Of a stretch of 64,000 nucleotides of DNA, positions 17,332 to 26,056 are shown piece after piece. Location of the stretch: NCBI GenBank assembly GCA_963792445.1, contig CAWBWO010000005.1, positions 62,001-126,000 of the forward strand. Reading direction: 5' to 3'. The stretch comes from Rummeliibacillus sp963792445. GTDB lineage: Bacteria > Bacillota > Bacilli > Bacillales_A > Planococcaceae. The position numbers and the translations under genes were made by a program. Under the pieces are notes generated by a model. It ran no database searches. It was not told the origin of the DNA and saw only the letters and a program-made list of their open reading frames with translations. How positions within the stretch are numbered: the stretch's first letter is position 1; every line of letters begins with the position of its first letter.

Positions 17332-18145
17332 AATTATCTTCACCTAAATATTCAAAGTAGTTTTTTTCCGTCTCCCATATTCCAACTTTGTAGAGATTAG
17401 GAATGTAGGGTTTGAGCAAGTTGTAAAATACCAATGCCACGACCTCTGAAGTAGGATTTAATCCTTTAAATTCTTCGGTGTCTAAATTTAAATTCATGTG
17501 GTCAAATTTATCCATAATTTCACGTTCAACAATTGCGTCTAAATCTCCTAGATTAATAATCATACCTGTCTGCGGATCAGGTTCTCCCTTAACTTGAACA
17601 TCTACGAAGTAATTATGACCATGACCATTAGGATTGTTGCACTTTCCAAACAGTTTTTTATTTTCCTCATCGGTTAAATGGATGCTATGAAGCCTGTGAG
17701 CAGCAGAAAAGTGGTATTTTCTTGTTAAGTATGTCATTTGATTAAACGTCCTTTCAGCATATAAATAATGATTTTCGTAAAGTCTTAATCTATAAAGTTC
17801 ACAACCTTCGAATTTATCTCTGAGAGAATCCCAAATATAGTTAATTAGATTTTCTGTAGTCGGTATGTTTTGTTTGAAATAATCATGTTCTCTATCTAGG
17901 AATTTCCCATCTAATTCTTCTGTTAAAAATTGATTTACGATACGCTTTATGTCAGTTGTGTTAACTACAATTCCAGAAATCATGTTAAGTTTTCCTCTTA
18001 CCATAACTTCTAATTTGTAATCGTGACCATGGCCGTTAGGATTATTACATTTACCAAATACTTTTTTGTTATGTTCTTTACTCCAGTTGGGATTGTTATA
18101 TGTATGAGTAGCTGAGAAATCTACTCTTCTCGACAAATATAGCAT
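17321..18145 (-). CDS. Tandem 6-pyruvoyl-tetrahydropterin synthase/QueD-like protein
   Basis: 274 residues made of two complete PTPS/QueD domains, about twice the usual length. Domain 1 has DFSATHTY and NPNGHGHDYKLEV; domain 2 has HFSAAHRL and NPNGHGHNYFVDV. The three zinc-binding histidines (one in FSAxH, two in GHGH) are present in both. Both also carry the GKCNNPNGHGH block, in which the cysteine corresponds to the catalytic one. PTPS makes 6-pyruvoyl-tetrahydropterin, and QueD makes 6-carboxy-tetrahydropterin for queuosine. No queCEF genes are nearby, and the order folE-PTPS-SDR parallels biopterin synthesis. It lies 17 bp after folE. Confidence 0.88.
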   Translation of the reverse strand: MLYLSRRVDFSATHTYNNPNWSKEHNKKVFGKCNNPNGHGHDYKLEVMVRGKLNMISGIVVNTTDIKRIVNQFLTEELDGKFLDREHDYFKQNIPTTENLINYIWDSLRDKFEGCELYRLRLYENHYLYAERTFNQMTYLTRKYHFSAAHRLHSIHLTDEENKKLFGKCNNPNGHGHNYFVDVQVKGEPDPQTGMIINLGDLDAIVEREIMDKFDHMNLNLDTEEFKGLNPTSEVVALVFYNLLKPYIPNLYKVGIWETEKNYFEYLGEDNYDV

Positions 18146-18162
18146 TCAATATCCTCCAATTC

Positions 18163-18762
18163 TTAGCCTCTAGCAATTGACCTTTCAAACTCTTCACAAA
18201 GGGACACATCTTCAGCAAATACTCCCTTTTTAACTGTTGTAACAGTTGATGTACCTGGTTTTTTGACTCCTCTTGCACACATACATAAATGTTGGCCTTC
18301 TAAAGTGACAATAACTCCTTTTGGTTGAAGTACATTTACGATTGCATTCGCAATTTGTGTAGTCATACGTTCTTGAACTTGTGGGCGTTGAGAAGCTAAT
18401 TCGACCAATCTGGCAAACTTTGATAACCCGACTACACGCCCGTTTGGAATGTAACCAATATGAGCTTTTCCGAAAAACGGAATAATATGATGTTCACAGA
18501 ATGTGTAATATGGAATATCTTTTACAGTTACAATTCCATCATAGTCCTCAGCAAAAGTTGTAGTTAGAGCTGTTTCTGGATTAATCCCTATTCCTTGAAA
18601 CACTTCGCGGTACATTTTCGCTACACGTTTGGGTGTTTCTAGAAGACCTTCACGAGTTATATCTTCTCCTAATTCAGATAAGATAGCTCGCATTGCATCC
18701 TCAATAATATGGTTTTCTAGCTGAATGATTCCTTCCCTATCCTTTATCATTGTGTTATTCAT
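18163..18762 (-). CDS. folE: GTP cyclohydrolase I (FolE type)
   Basis: 199 residues, full length for the family. Zinc ligands and active site are in YYTFCEHHIIPFFGKAHIGY and in EGQHLCMCARGVKKPGT; GLSKFARLVELASQRPQVQE and KGVFAED are typical. It converts GTP to dihydroneopterin triphosphate, the entry to folate and biopterin. It heads the 12-gene operon, so its product most likely feeds the tandem PTPS next door. I start at ATG 18762 (AGGAG 11 bases upstream); a TTG three codons earlier is too close to that site. This copy is not in a folate operon, so it may be a second, dedicated FolE. Confidence 0.92.
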   Translation of the reverse strand: MNNTMIKDREGIIQLENHIIEDAMRAILSELGEDITREGLLETPKRVAKMYREVFQGIGINPETALTTTFAEDYDGIVTVKDIPYYTFCEHHIIPFFGKAHIGYIPNGRVVGLSKFARLVELASQRPQVQERMTTQIANAIVNVLQPKGVIVTLEGQHLCMCARGVKKPGTSTVTTVKKGVFAEDVSLCEEFERSIARG

Positions 18763-19755
18763 AACTTGCAAATCTCCTGTCCATATAGTTAGATTGTGTT
18801 CGTTGTATTTCTCTTAATACTTATCACCTTTTCCTCTAACAATGGATAAGTGTCTAAAGTATTAAAGTTGTAAAATAACATTTTAGTTGAATGTTTTTCT
18901 GAAAATATACATATTTAATCATTAAAATGTATTTACAATAATAAATAAGTTAATATTTGGAACTCTAGAGAAAAATATACCGTATACTGTTTTTGCTAGA
19001 AAACATTTCTTTTATGAATTTTCAAACTTATAAGTCAAAAATTTTCCCTAGCAATATTTTCAATTGAATAATCTTATTGAAGTTCCCATTAAAGCTTTGT
19101 TAGCAAAAAAGTAGATTGATAATGTGAATAAATAAGAGGTTGGTATTCACTATTTACTTCATTTAGAAAATTCTTTATCATGTTCACCCTTTCTTCTTAG
19201 TTAACTTACAAGGTTCTTTCCGTTCTTAGGAATTATTCTTTAAAGATGAGGTAAAAGAAAATTTTCTAAAAATCGATTCACATCTTCTAAAAGCAGAAAT
19301 AAGAGGTGTCTTTCGAGTACTCGTATAAAATCTTTATCTTAAAGATTTATCGTAATATTCTGTAGAACCATCAAATTATTCAATTTTCTTACTTAAAACC
19401 TTTACGTGACAATTTAGCCCTAATGTGAAAGTGATAAATCATTACCATTTTATTATGAGGATAATCCTAATTTCATATAAAGAATTTAGTATATTGTACC
19501 GTCTTTGTTAAATAAAATCTATATTTTTTATAAAAATATATAAAAAATTAATAAAAAATGTTTAATTTTAGCAATTTTATAATTATTAAAAGAAAATTAA
19601 ATAATAAATTTTATTTAATACCTTATGAATTGAATAGGAAGATTTCCGCATTTTCAATTCTGTTAGCTCACCTTCTCATCATATATTGGTCGTGACTTGT
19701 TTACCTCCATTCAGCTCTTCATTTCAAGCACTTGCGACTTCATCACCACCACTCT
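18763..19755. other. AT-rich 1-kb intergenic region upstream of the pterin operon
   Basis: No convincing gene was found. It holds an inverted repeat ACTTATC / GATAAGT (18819-18825 and 18845-18851) about 60 bp before folE that could be an operator. It also holds a 30-codon minus-strand frame with AAAGGGTG before ATG 19181 (to 19089) that could encode a small peptide, and a very A+T-rich stretch at 19500-19620. No clear SigA or SigB promoter could be assigned with confidence. Confidence 0.45.
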
Positions 19756-19793
19756 AAAAAAAAAGTTCCATTCTCCTTAGAGAATGGAACTTC
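19756..19793 (-). terminator. Terminator of the ribose operon
   Basis: AAGTTCCATTCTC / GAGAATGGAACTT forms a perfect stem with a CTTA loop, followed on the minus strand by a run of nine T. It lies 18 bp after the rbsB stop. Confidence 0.92.
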
Positions 19794-19810
19794 ATTGTCA
19801 CTCAATCTTC

Positions 19811-20734
19811 CTATTTCTTAATCAATTCAAGATCAACAGGAATACTCTTCTCTACTTTTTCACCTTTAAGTGATTTGACAGCTGTTTCGATAGCTTTTTC
19901 ACCGATTTCTGTTGGTTTTTGAGCGATGGTTGCAGCTAGTTTTCCTTCTTTGACTGCTTTTTGTGCGTCGTCTGTTGCGTCGAAGCCTACTACTTTGATG
20001 TCTTTGCCTGATGCTTCGATTGCTTCTAGAGCGCCTAGAGCCATTTCGTCATTGTGTGCGAATACACCTTTGATGTCTGGGTTTGATTGAAGGATGTTTT
20101 CCATTACTGTTAAACCTTCAGAACGGTTGAAGTTGGCAGTTTGTGATTTGACTACGTTTAGGCCTTTGTCAGCTACTTTGTGGAAGCCTTGACCGCGGTC
20201 ACGTGCTGCTGATGAGCCTGCTACACCTTCAAGTTCAGCAACTTTAGCACCGTCGCCAACTAATTGTTTTAGGTATTCGCCAGCCATTTCGCCACCTTTT
20301 ACGTTATCAGATGCGATGTGTGATACAACTTTACCACCGTCTGAAGAACGGTCAACTGTGATAACTGGGATGTTAGCAGAGTTTGCAGATTCTACTGCTG
20401 AAGCAACTGCTTCTGAATCTGTTGGGTTGATGATGATTAAGTCTACATTTTGTTGGATTAAGTCTTCTACGTCAGAAGCTTGTTTTGATGCGTTATCTTG
20501 CGCATCTACAACTGTTAGATCCACGTTTTCTTTTTTCGCTTCATCTTTTGCACCATCAGATAATGTGACGAAGAATGGGTTATTTAATGTTGAAACGGAC
20601 ATACCGATTTTCACGTGATCTGTTGCTGTTTTTGCTGCTTTGTCAGATGAACCAGTACCGCCATTTGGTGACATTGAACATGCACCTAGTAGTAAAGAAG
20701 CTGATAAAGCTAGAGTCCATGATAGTTTTTTCAT
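19811..20734 (-). CDS. rbsB: Ribose ABC transporter substrate-binding lipoprotein
   Basis: 307 residues. The lipoprotein signal ends in LLLGACS with the lipid cysteine near residue 19, followed by a Gly/Ser linker. It is a periplasmic-binding fold of the ribose type: NNPFFVTLSDGAKDEAKK, IIINPTDSEAV, IPVITVDRSSDGG, HNDEMALGALEA and VVGFDATDDA. It captures ribose and hands it to RbsC. I start at ATG 20734 because AGGAGAG lies 9 bases upstream; the longer frame begins inside rbsC. Last gene of rbsRKDACB. Confidence 0.93.
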   Translation of the reverse strand: MKKLSWTLALSASLLLGACSMSPNGGTGSSDKAAKTATDHVKIGMSVSTLNNPFFVTLSDGAKDEAKKENVDLTVVDAQDNASKQASDVEDLIQQNVDLIIINPTDSEAVASAVESANSANIPVITVDRSSDGGKVVSHIASDNVKGGEMAGEYLKQLVGDGAKVAELEGVAGSSAARDRGQGFHKVADKGLNVVKSQTANFNRSEGLTVMENILQSNPDIKGVFAHNDEMALGALEAIEASGKDIKVVGFDATDDAQKAVKEGKLAATIAQKPTEIGEKAIETAVKSLKGEKVEKSIPVDLELIKK

Positions 20735-20747
20735 TTTAATTTCTCTC

Positions 20748-21683
20748 CTATGCTGTTTTTTTACGGTCAATAAGAACCGCGATTAATATTACGACACCCT
20801 TCACAACTTGTTGGAAGAATGAAGACACACCGATAAGATTTAAACCATTATTTAAAACACCGATGATTAAAGCACCAACGATTGTACCGAAGATCCAACC
20901 ACGACCACCTGTCAATGAAGTACCACCAAGAACGACGGCAGCAATGGCATCAAGTTCATAGGATACCCCAGCTGTTGGTTGAGCTGAATTCAATCGAGAA
21001 GTTAAGATTAAAGCAGATAGTGCAGCAAGAATACCTGTTAATGAATAAACTGCGATCGTAATGCGATCTACATTAATCCCAGAAAGTCGAGACGCTTCTT
21101 CGTTCCCACCGATTGCATAGACGCGGCGGCCGAATGTTGTTTTCTTTAAAATAAAGAATAAAACAAAGAATGCGATGACCATTGTGATAACCGGTACTGG
21201 AATACCTAAAAAGTACCCTTTACCGAACATTTGAAATACAAGTGAATCGCCAAGACCTGAAACGGGTTTACCATCTGTATAAACTAGTGTTAAACCACGA
21301 TAGATTGTCATAGTTGCTAGAGTTGCGATGAATGGAGCAACTTTTCCTTTTGCAATGATGAAACCATTGACTGCACCAAGTATTGCCCCAAGTGCTAAGC
21401 CGATAAACATAGCCAACAATGGATTCATGCCGCTAGCAAGAAAGCCTGCACTGATTGCACCAGTTAGAGCTAATGTGGAACCGACGGATAAATCGATTCC
21501 GCCTGTTAAGATAACAAAAGTCATCCCAAATGCGATTAACGCACTAATTGAAACTTGACGTAAAACGTTGAATATATTGGTAGCCGTTAAAAAGTTCGGG
21601 CTCATAATCGAAATAATGATGATGATTAAAAGGAGCCCAAGTAATGGACCAAGTTTTTGGACTAAACCTTTAGATTTGGACAA
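20748..21683 (-). CDS. rbsC: Ribose ABC transporter permease
   Basis: About 311 residues with eight or more membrane segments and the family motifs QVSINALIAF-like QVSISALIAFGMTFVILTGG, IDLSVGS and GGTSLTGGRGWIFGT near the C-terminus. It forms the membrane channel of the ribose importer. A TTG at 21683 has GGAGG 8 bases upstream and is preferred; an ATG at 21704 lacks a site. Either way the gene overlaps the end of rbsA, so translation is coupled. Confidence 0.92.
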   Translation of the reverse strand: MSKSKGLVQKLGPLLGLLLIIIIISIMSPNFLTATNIFNVLRQVSISALIAFGMTFVILTGGIDLSVGSTLALTGAISAGFLASGMNPLLAMFIGLALGAILGAVNGFIIAKGKVAPFIATLATMTIYRGLTLVYTDGKPVSGLGDSLVFQMFGKGYFLGIPVPVITMVIAFFVLFFILKKTTFGRRVYAIGGNEEASRLSGINVDRITIAVYSLTGILAALSALILTSRLNSAQPTAGVSYELDAIAAVVLGGTSLTGGRGWIFGTIVGALIIGVLNNGLNLIGVSSFFQQVVKGVVILIAVLIDRKKTA

Positions 21684-23167
21684 CTTTGTCGCCTCCAGTT
21701 GCATAATACATAATTTTTTCTTGTGTCATATCTTCTTTTTTTACTTCACCTGTGATCTTGCCTTCATGCATAACAAGCACTCTGTCTGCCATGCCGATGA
21801 CTTCTGGCAATTCAGATGAAATCATTAAGATGGCAACGCCTTGTTCTGCAAGGTCATTGATAATTTGATAGATTTCTTTTTTGGCACCGATATCGACACC
21901 ACGAGTTGGTTCATCTAATATTAAAATTTTCGGCTCATTGCCTAACCATTTTGCGATGACCACTTTTTGTTGATTCCCACCACTTAATGATTTTGCTCTT
22001 TGGTGAGCACCTGATGCACGAACGCCTAATTTTTTCATTAAATTCTCTACAAAAGTAGTTTCTTTCGCACGATTGATCATGCCCATATTTGAAGCTTTGT
22101 CCAAGTTTGTGAGCATAATATTATCTTTGATCGAAAAATCAACAACTAAACCTTCTGATTTGCGGTCTTCTGTGACATAACCAATTCCAAGTTTTTTCGC
22201 TTGAAGTGGATTTGAAATTTTCACCTTTTTGACCATCGATGAATAGTTCACCTTTGTTCATTTTGCGATAACCGAACAGTGCTTGGGCTACTTCTGTACG
22301 ACCTGCGCCCATTAAACCAGCGATTGCAAGGACTTCCCCTTTTCGAAGCTGGAAGTTAATATCTTCACAATATCCAGTTCTTGTAAGCCCTTTTACTTCA
22401 AGCTTAACATCTCCGATCACAGCATTACGTTCTGGGAATCGGTCACCAAGTTCACGTCCTACCATCATTTTGACGATTTCATCAAAGTTTGTTTCTTTGA
22501 TTGTACGAACACCAACATATTGGCCATCACGTAAAATCGTAATGCGATCACAAATGGCAAAAATTTCTTCCATTCTGTGTGAGATATAGACGAAAGATAC
22601 ACCTTGTGATTGTAATTTGCGAATGGTTTTGAATAATGTTTCGATTTCGCGATCTGTTAAGGCAGCCGTTGGTTCGTCCATGATAATCACTTTTGCATGC
22701 GTTTCAATGGCTTTTGCGATTTCAATAATTTGTTGCTTCCCTACAGATAAGTTGCCAGCAGGTGTTCTTACATCTATATCTAAACCAAGTTGGCTTAAAA
22801 TGCGGCTTGCTTCTTTATTCATTTCTTTCGTTTTTAAAATGCCTGATTTACCAAAAGTTTGTTCATTCCCTAAGAATAAGTTTTCGGCAACTGTTAAGTC
22901 AGGTAAAATATTGAGTTCTTGATGAATGACGGCAATCCCCATCGCTTCTGCTTCTTTCGGAGATTTAAAATCAACCGCTTGTCCATCTACTTTAATGACA
23001 CCTGCATCACGTCCGTAAATCCCAGTTAAAATCTTCATAAGTGTTGATTTACCAGCACCGTTTTCGCCCATTAGTGCATGAATTTCACCATCTGAAAGCG
23101 AAAATTGTACATCCTTCAACACGACATTGCCACTAAAAGCTTTATCAATGCCTGTCATTTCAATCAT
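21670..23167 (-). pseudogene. rbsA: Ribose ABC transporter ATP-binding protein, one frameshift
   Basis: Two ABC ATPase domains. Domain 1: GENGAGKSTLMK (Walker A), LSVGKQQIIEIAKAI (signature), VIIMDEPTAALTD (Walker B). Domain 2: GLMGAGRTEVAQ (the degenerate Walker A usual for this family), SGGNQQKVVIAKWL, ILILDEPTRGVDIGAK. The frame breaks near 22230: IDG continues as KKVKISNPLQAKK only if one A is removed from CAAAAAGG. All catalytic motifs and both ends are intact, so this is probably a homopolymer error rather than a dead gene. In the family it powers ribose uptake with RbsC and RbsB. Confidence 0.9.
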
Positions 23168-23185
23168 TCGATGTCACCACCTTGT

Positions 23186-23578
23186 TTAAAAAATAACGCC
23201 TGATTGCAAGATAATATTTGCAAACGGTGTTGCTTCTCCAGTACGAATAATTACTTTAGCCTTTGCTGAAAGTTGCTTTAATTCCTCATGACTCACTGTT
23301 TCAATTGGAAGATTAAGTACTTCATGAACACGTGTGTGTAGCACTTCGTTTTGAGCTTTCATTTCAGTTGCAATCCACGCTTTTTCAGCTTGGAAATCTT
23401 CTAAAACTGTATCTAAAATATCTGCGAAACTAGGTTTTCCTAGTGTATAAGAAAGATCTACGCATGGAACGCCATCTGGGATAGGTAATCCACAATCGGC
23501 AATCATGATCGTATCAGTGTGACCCATTTTGGCGAAAATCCCAGCTAGTTCGCGATTTAAAATGCCTTGTTTTTTCAA
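23186..23578 (-). CDS. rbsD: D-ribose pyranase
   Basis: 130 residues. HTDTIMIADCGLPIPDGV carries the conserved histidine and the ADCGLP motif (Asp/Cys replacing the more usual ADAGLP). The C-terminal RTGEATPFANIILQSGV contains the substrate-binding Tyr/Phe and Asn. It interconverts pyranose and furanose ribose before phosphorylation by RbsK. I start at TTG 23578 (GGGAGG 9 bases upstream), which gives the MKKQGILN start typical of RbsD. It overlaps nothing but lies 2 bp after rbsK. Confidence 0.9.
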   Translation of the reverse strand: MKKQGILNRELAGIFAKMGHTDTIMIADCGLPIPDGVPCVDLSYTLGKPSFADILDTVLEDFQAEKAWIATEMKAQNEVLHTRVHEVLNLPIETVSHEELKQLSAKAKVIIRTGEATPFANIILQSGVIF

Positions 23579-23580
23579 AA

Positions 23581-24459
23581 TCAATGTCCTCCCAAACGAT
23601 TTTCTACCATTTGAAGTGTTGGCATGCCACCTTGTGCGCCAAATTTTTCAACGGATAAAGACGCAGCACTATTCGCAAAACGCACTGCTTCTTTTAGAGA
23701 TTGTCCAGTCGTTAGTGCATAAGCTAACGCACCGTTGAACGTATCCCCCGCACCCGTTGTATCAACAGCTTGTGTTTGGTAGCCTTTGACAAAAATATGT
23801 TCATTTCCATCAAAGTAGCGAGCACCTTCATGACCTAAAGTGACGATCAATTTATTTGGGTATTTTTCCAATGCACTAACCAAATCTCCTGAGAAGATAT
23901 CCGCACATTCTGTTTCATTTGGTGTCACATAGGTGATTAAATCCATCCATGATTCATCAAAGTTTTCTGCTGGTGCTGGGTTTAGTAGAACAGGCACGCC
24001 TAATTCTTTGCAAAGATTCAATGTATATTGAACAGTTGTTGCAGGAATTTCGAGTTGCATGATGACCATGTCACTTTGAGAAATGATATCCTTTGCCGCA
24101 TCAACTTCTGCTTCAGTTACTTCATTGTTTGCCCCAGGTACCACGATAATTCGATTGTCCTTTTCAAAAAGAAGAATGTTCGCAATCCCAGTAGCCGCTT
24201 TTGTTGTAGTAGAGATTTCTTGAATGTTGATGCCTTCGTTTTTCAAATTCGTCGTTAACTCACGACCAAAGCCATCCTCACCAACAGCTCCTACCATATG
24301 AATATCTCCACCCAGTCTTGCTGCTGCTACCGCTTGGTTCGCACCTTTCCCACCAGGCACCGTTTCAAAACGATTTCCTAAAACGGTCTCACCTTGTTTC
24401 GGGAAAAGCGTAGTATCTACGACTAGGTCCATATTAATGCTGCCGATTACAGTGATCAC
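23581..24459 (-). CDS. rbsK: Ribokinase
   Basis: 292-residue PfkB-family kinase: GSINMDLVVDT at the N-terminus, PGGKGANQAVAAARLG (substrate loop), PAPAENF, TPNETE and DTTGAGDTFNGALAYAL (anion hole and catalytic Asp). It phosphorylates ribose to ribose-5-phosphate. GTG start at 24459 with GGAGGG 6 bases upstream. It lies 20 bp after rbsR. Confidence 0.94.
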   Translation of the reverse strand: MITVIGSINMDLVVDTTLFPKQGETVLGNRFETVPGGKGANQAVAAARLGGDIHMVGAVGEDGFGRELTTNLKNEGINIQEISTTTKAATGIANILLFEKDNRIIVVPGANNEVTEAEVDAAKDIISQSDMVIMQLEIPATTVQYTLNLCKELGVPVLLNPAPAENFDESWMDLITYVTPNETECADIFSGDLVSALEKYPNKLIVTLGHEGARYFDGNEHIFVKGYQTQAVDTTGAGDTFNGALAYALTTGQSLKEAVRFANSAASLSVEKFGAQGGMPTLQMVENRLGGH

Positions 24460-24479
24460 TGAAATCCCTCCTTTTTTAA

Positions 24480-25454
24480 TTATTTTGTTGAGCTTCTCAC
24501 AACGAGTGTTGTGGGTAGTTCAATTAAATTGTTTTCGATTGGCTGATTTTCAATTTTTTGAATCAGCAATTTAGTTGCCACAGTGCCCAAATTGTAGATG
24601 TCTTGAGCTACCGTCGTAAGTTCTGGCGTCAGCAATTTTCCAATGCTGATTCCGTCAAAACCTATTAGTTGAAGATCACCAGGAATGTGAATACCAAGTG
24701 ATTGTGCCGCTTTCATCGCGCCGATTGCGGATGCATCACTTGCAGCAAATATGCCATCAACTGACCAGTGTGTTTGCAAAAATTCAAAAGCTTTTTGCTC
24801 CGCCTCTTCAAACTCGAATTGACTGATGATGACATCCGATTGAATGTTTGGATAATGTTTTAACGTTTCCGTAAAACCAATCATGCGATCTTCCGCTACA
24901 TCCAATCCTACAGGACCTCGCATACATAAGATGTGCTTACACCCACGAGCAATTAAATACTCGGTTGCCGTTTTCGCACCGTCCACATTGTTCGTCGTCA
25001 CAGTCGGAATGGACGGATCCAACCGCCGATCAAGCGCTACAATTGGCAAATCGATATTGCGATAATAATTGGCTTCAAGTTGATTGGTTGTCACGATAAA
25101 TCCCGCAGCATACTTTTGCTGAAGCGATTCTATATAATGAATTTCTTTTTCCTTCTGTTCACCAGAATTACATAGCACAACGGTATAGCCGTTCGCAAAA
25201 GCTGTGTCCTCCACAGCTCGCGCTAATTCAGGAAAGAATGGATTGGTAATGTCTGGGACAAGCAAACCGATGATATCTGTTTTCTTCGTGCTAAGTGATC
25301 TCGCAAGTTGATTTGGCTTATAGTCTAACTCTTTTATTGCCTTCTCAATCACTTGCTTTGCCTCACCGCTTACGTACCCTTTCCCATTTAAATATCTGGA
25401 AACCGTAGCAACAGATACCCCTGCATGCTTCCCAACATCCTTAATCGTTACCAT
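24480..25454 (-). CDS. rbsR: LacI-family ribose operon repressor
   Basis: 324 residues. An N-terminal helix-turn-helix plus hinge (TIKDVGKHAGVSVATVSRYLNGKGYVS, LDYKPNQLARSL) is followed by a periplasmic-binding-protein effector domain (DITNPFFPELARAVEDTA, ALDRRLDPSIPTV, FAASDASAIGAMKAAQ, GFDGISIGKLLTPELTTVAQ). It heads the rbs operon and very likely binds the two identical 14-bp sites just upstream (25521-25550), repressing itself and the genes below until ribose is present. Confidence 0.92.
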   Translation of the reverse strand: MVTIKDVGKHAGVSVATVSRYLNGKGYVSGEAKQVIEKAIKELDYKPNQLARSLSTKKTDIIGLLVPDITNPFFPELARAVEDTAFANGYTVVLCNSGEQKEKEIHYIESLQQKYAAGFIVTTNQLEANYYRNIDLPIVALDRRLDPSIPTVTTNNVDGAKTATEYLIARGCKHILCMRGPVGLDVAEDRMIGFTETLKHYPNIQSDVIISQFEFEEAEQKAFEFLQTHWSVDGIFAASDASAIGAMKAAQSLGIHIPGDLQLIGFDGISIGKLLTPELTTVAQDIYNLGTVATKLLIQKIENQPIENNLIELPTTLVVRSSTK

Positions 25455-25520
25455 GCTTTCCCTCCTCTCCCTGAGCTATTTTAGTGTAGTAAGGAAAAAA
25501 TATTTACATTGTTTCATATG

Positions 25521-25550
25521 TGTAACCGATTACATATGTAACCGATTACA
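25521..25550. promoter_or_regulatory. Two identical RbsR-type operators
   Basis: TGTAACCGATTACA occurs at 25521-25534 and again at 25537-25550, a 16-bp step. Each is a near-palindrome with a CG centre typical of LacI-family sites. They lie directly downstream of the -10 element, covering the expected transcription start. Confidence 0.85.
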
Positions 25551-25553
25551 CAT

Positions 25554-25582
25554 AATATACAGAGAAATATTTTATATGTCAA
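25554..25582 (-). promoter_or_regulatory. SigA promoter of the rbs operon
   Basis: On the minus strand, TTGACA (25577-25582) and TATATT (25554-25559) are separated by 17 bp. The double operator begins 4 bp downstream. Confidence 0.85.
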
Positions 25583-25830
25583 CACAATTATTCAATTATG
25601 ACATACTAATTGATTATTCGAGTTAAATAGTGTGAGAATTGAGTGAGAAACCGCGTAGGATTAGGGTTTATTTATGAAAAATAATTTCACAATAAAATTA
25701 TATTTATGAAATATTTTTCAATTATGCTATACTATTCAATTATTAGTACATCACATTATTAATTTTATTTCACGCGGCTCAATATTAAGGTGGGACATTT
25801 TTTATCCCGAGTACTAGATGAGTATTTTTC

Positions 25831-25935
25831 TTACTTGCGATTTTTGATTTGTTACTTGCAGTTTGATGGGATTTACTTGCAAAATTTGGTGGTTTACTTG
25901 CAGTTTTGCATACTTTACTTGCATTCTTGATAATT
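25831..25935 (+). repeat. TTACTTGC array, five units of exactly 21 bp
   Basis: TTACTTGC starts at 25831, 25852, 25873, 25894 and 25915. Only the first eight bases of each unit are well conserved and the remaining 13 vary. It is followed by a GCGG palindrome (25959-26026). A minus-strand ORF across it (25814-26026) is a repeat artefact. Confidence 0.9.
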
Positions 25936-25958
25936 TACGTCTTTGAGAGAAAAGAAAA

Positions 25959-26026
25959 ATGCTCCTATTGTCCGCGGACAAGTGAAGTTGTGAAACTTCT
26001 AGACTCGTCGCGAGCAATAAGAGCAT
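25959..26026 (+). repeat. GCGG palindromic element
   Basis: The left arm AATGCTCCTATTGTCCGCGG pairs with the right arm CGCGAGCAATAAGAGCATT around a loop of about 30 bp. It lies just past the amidohydrolase stop, where it could also act as a terminator or 3'-end stabiliser. Confidence 0.8.
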
Positions 26027-26056
26027 TATCCCGATTTCTAGGTACCGTTAAGCCAT

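Noticed and set aside
17321..18762. Queuosine biosynthesis operon
   Set aside because: folE plus a QueD-like gene could suggest it, but queC, queE and queF are absent and the following genes are a reductase and signalling proteins.
19311..19338. Short plus-strand frame ending KAEIRGVFRVLV
   Set aside because: No start, no ribosome site, no recognised family; probably chance.
19425..19470. Fur-box-like sequence (GTGATAAATCATTACC)
   Set aside because: Too many mismatches to the Fur 7-1-7 pattern and no iron gene nearby.
21670..23167. Programmed ribosomal frameshift in rbsA and other broken genes
   Set aside because: No slippery heptamer with a downstream structure is evident, and the same kind of break affects many unrelated genes.
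25831..25935. CRISPR array
   Set aside because: The conserved part is only about 8 bases and units are 21 bp, far too short for repeat plus spacer; no cas genes are present.
25814..26026. 70-codon minus-strand ORF (and similar ORFs at 387-572, 27543-27734 and 54402-54662)
   Set aside because: They are made of the 21-bp arrays and palindromes, lack ribosome sites, and their protein repeats just mirror the DNA period.
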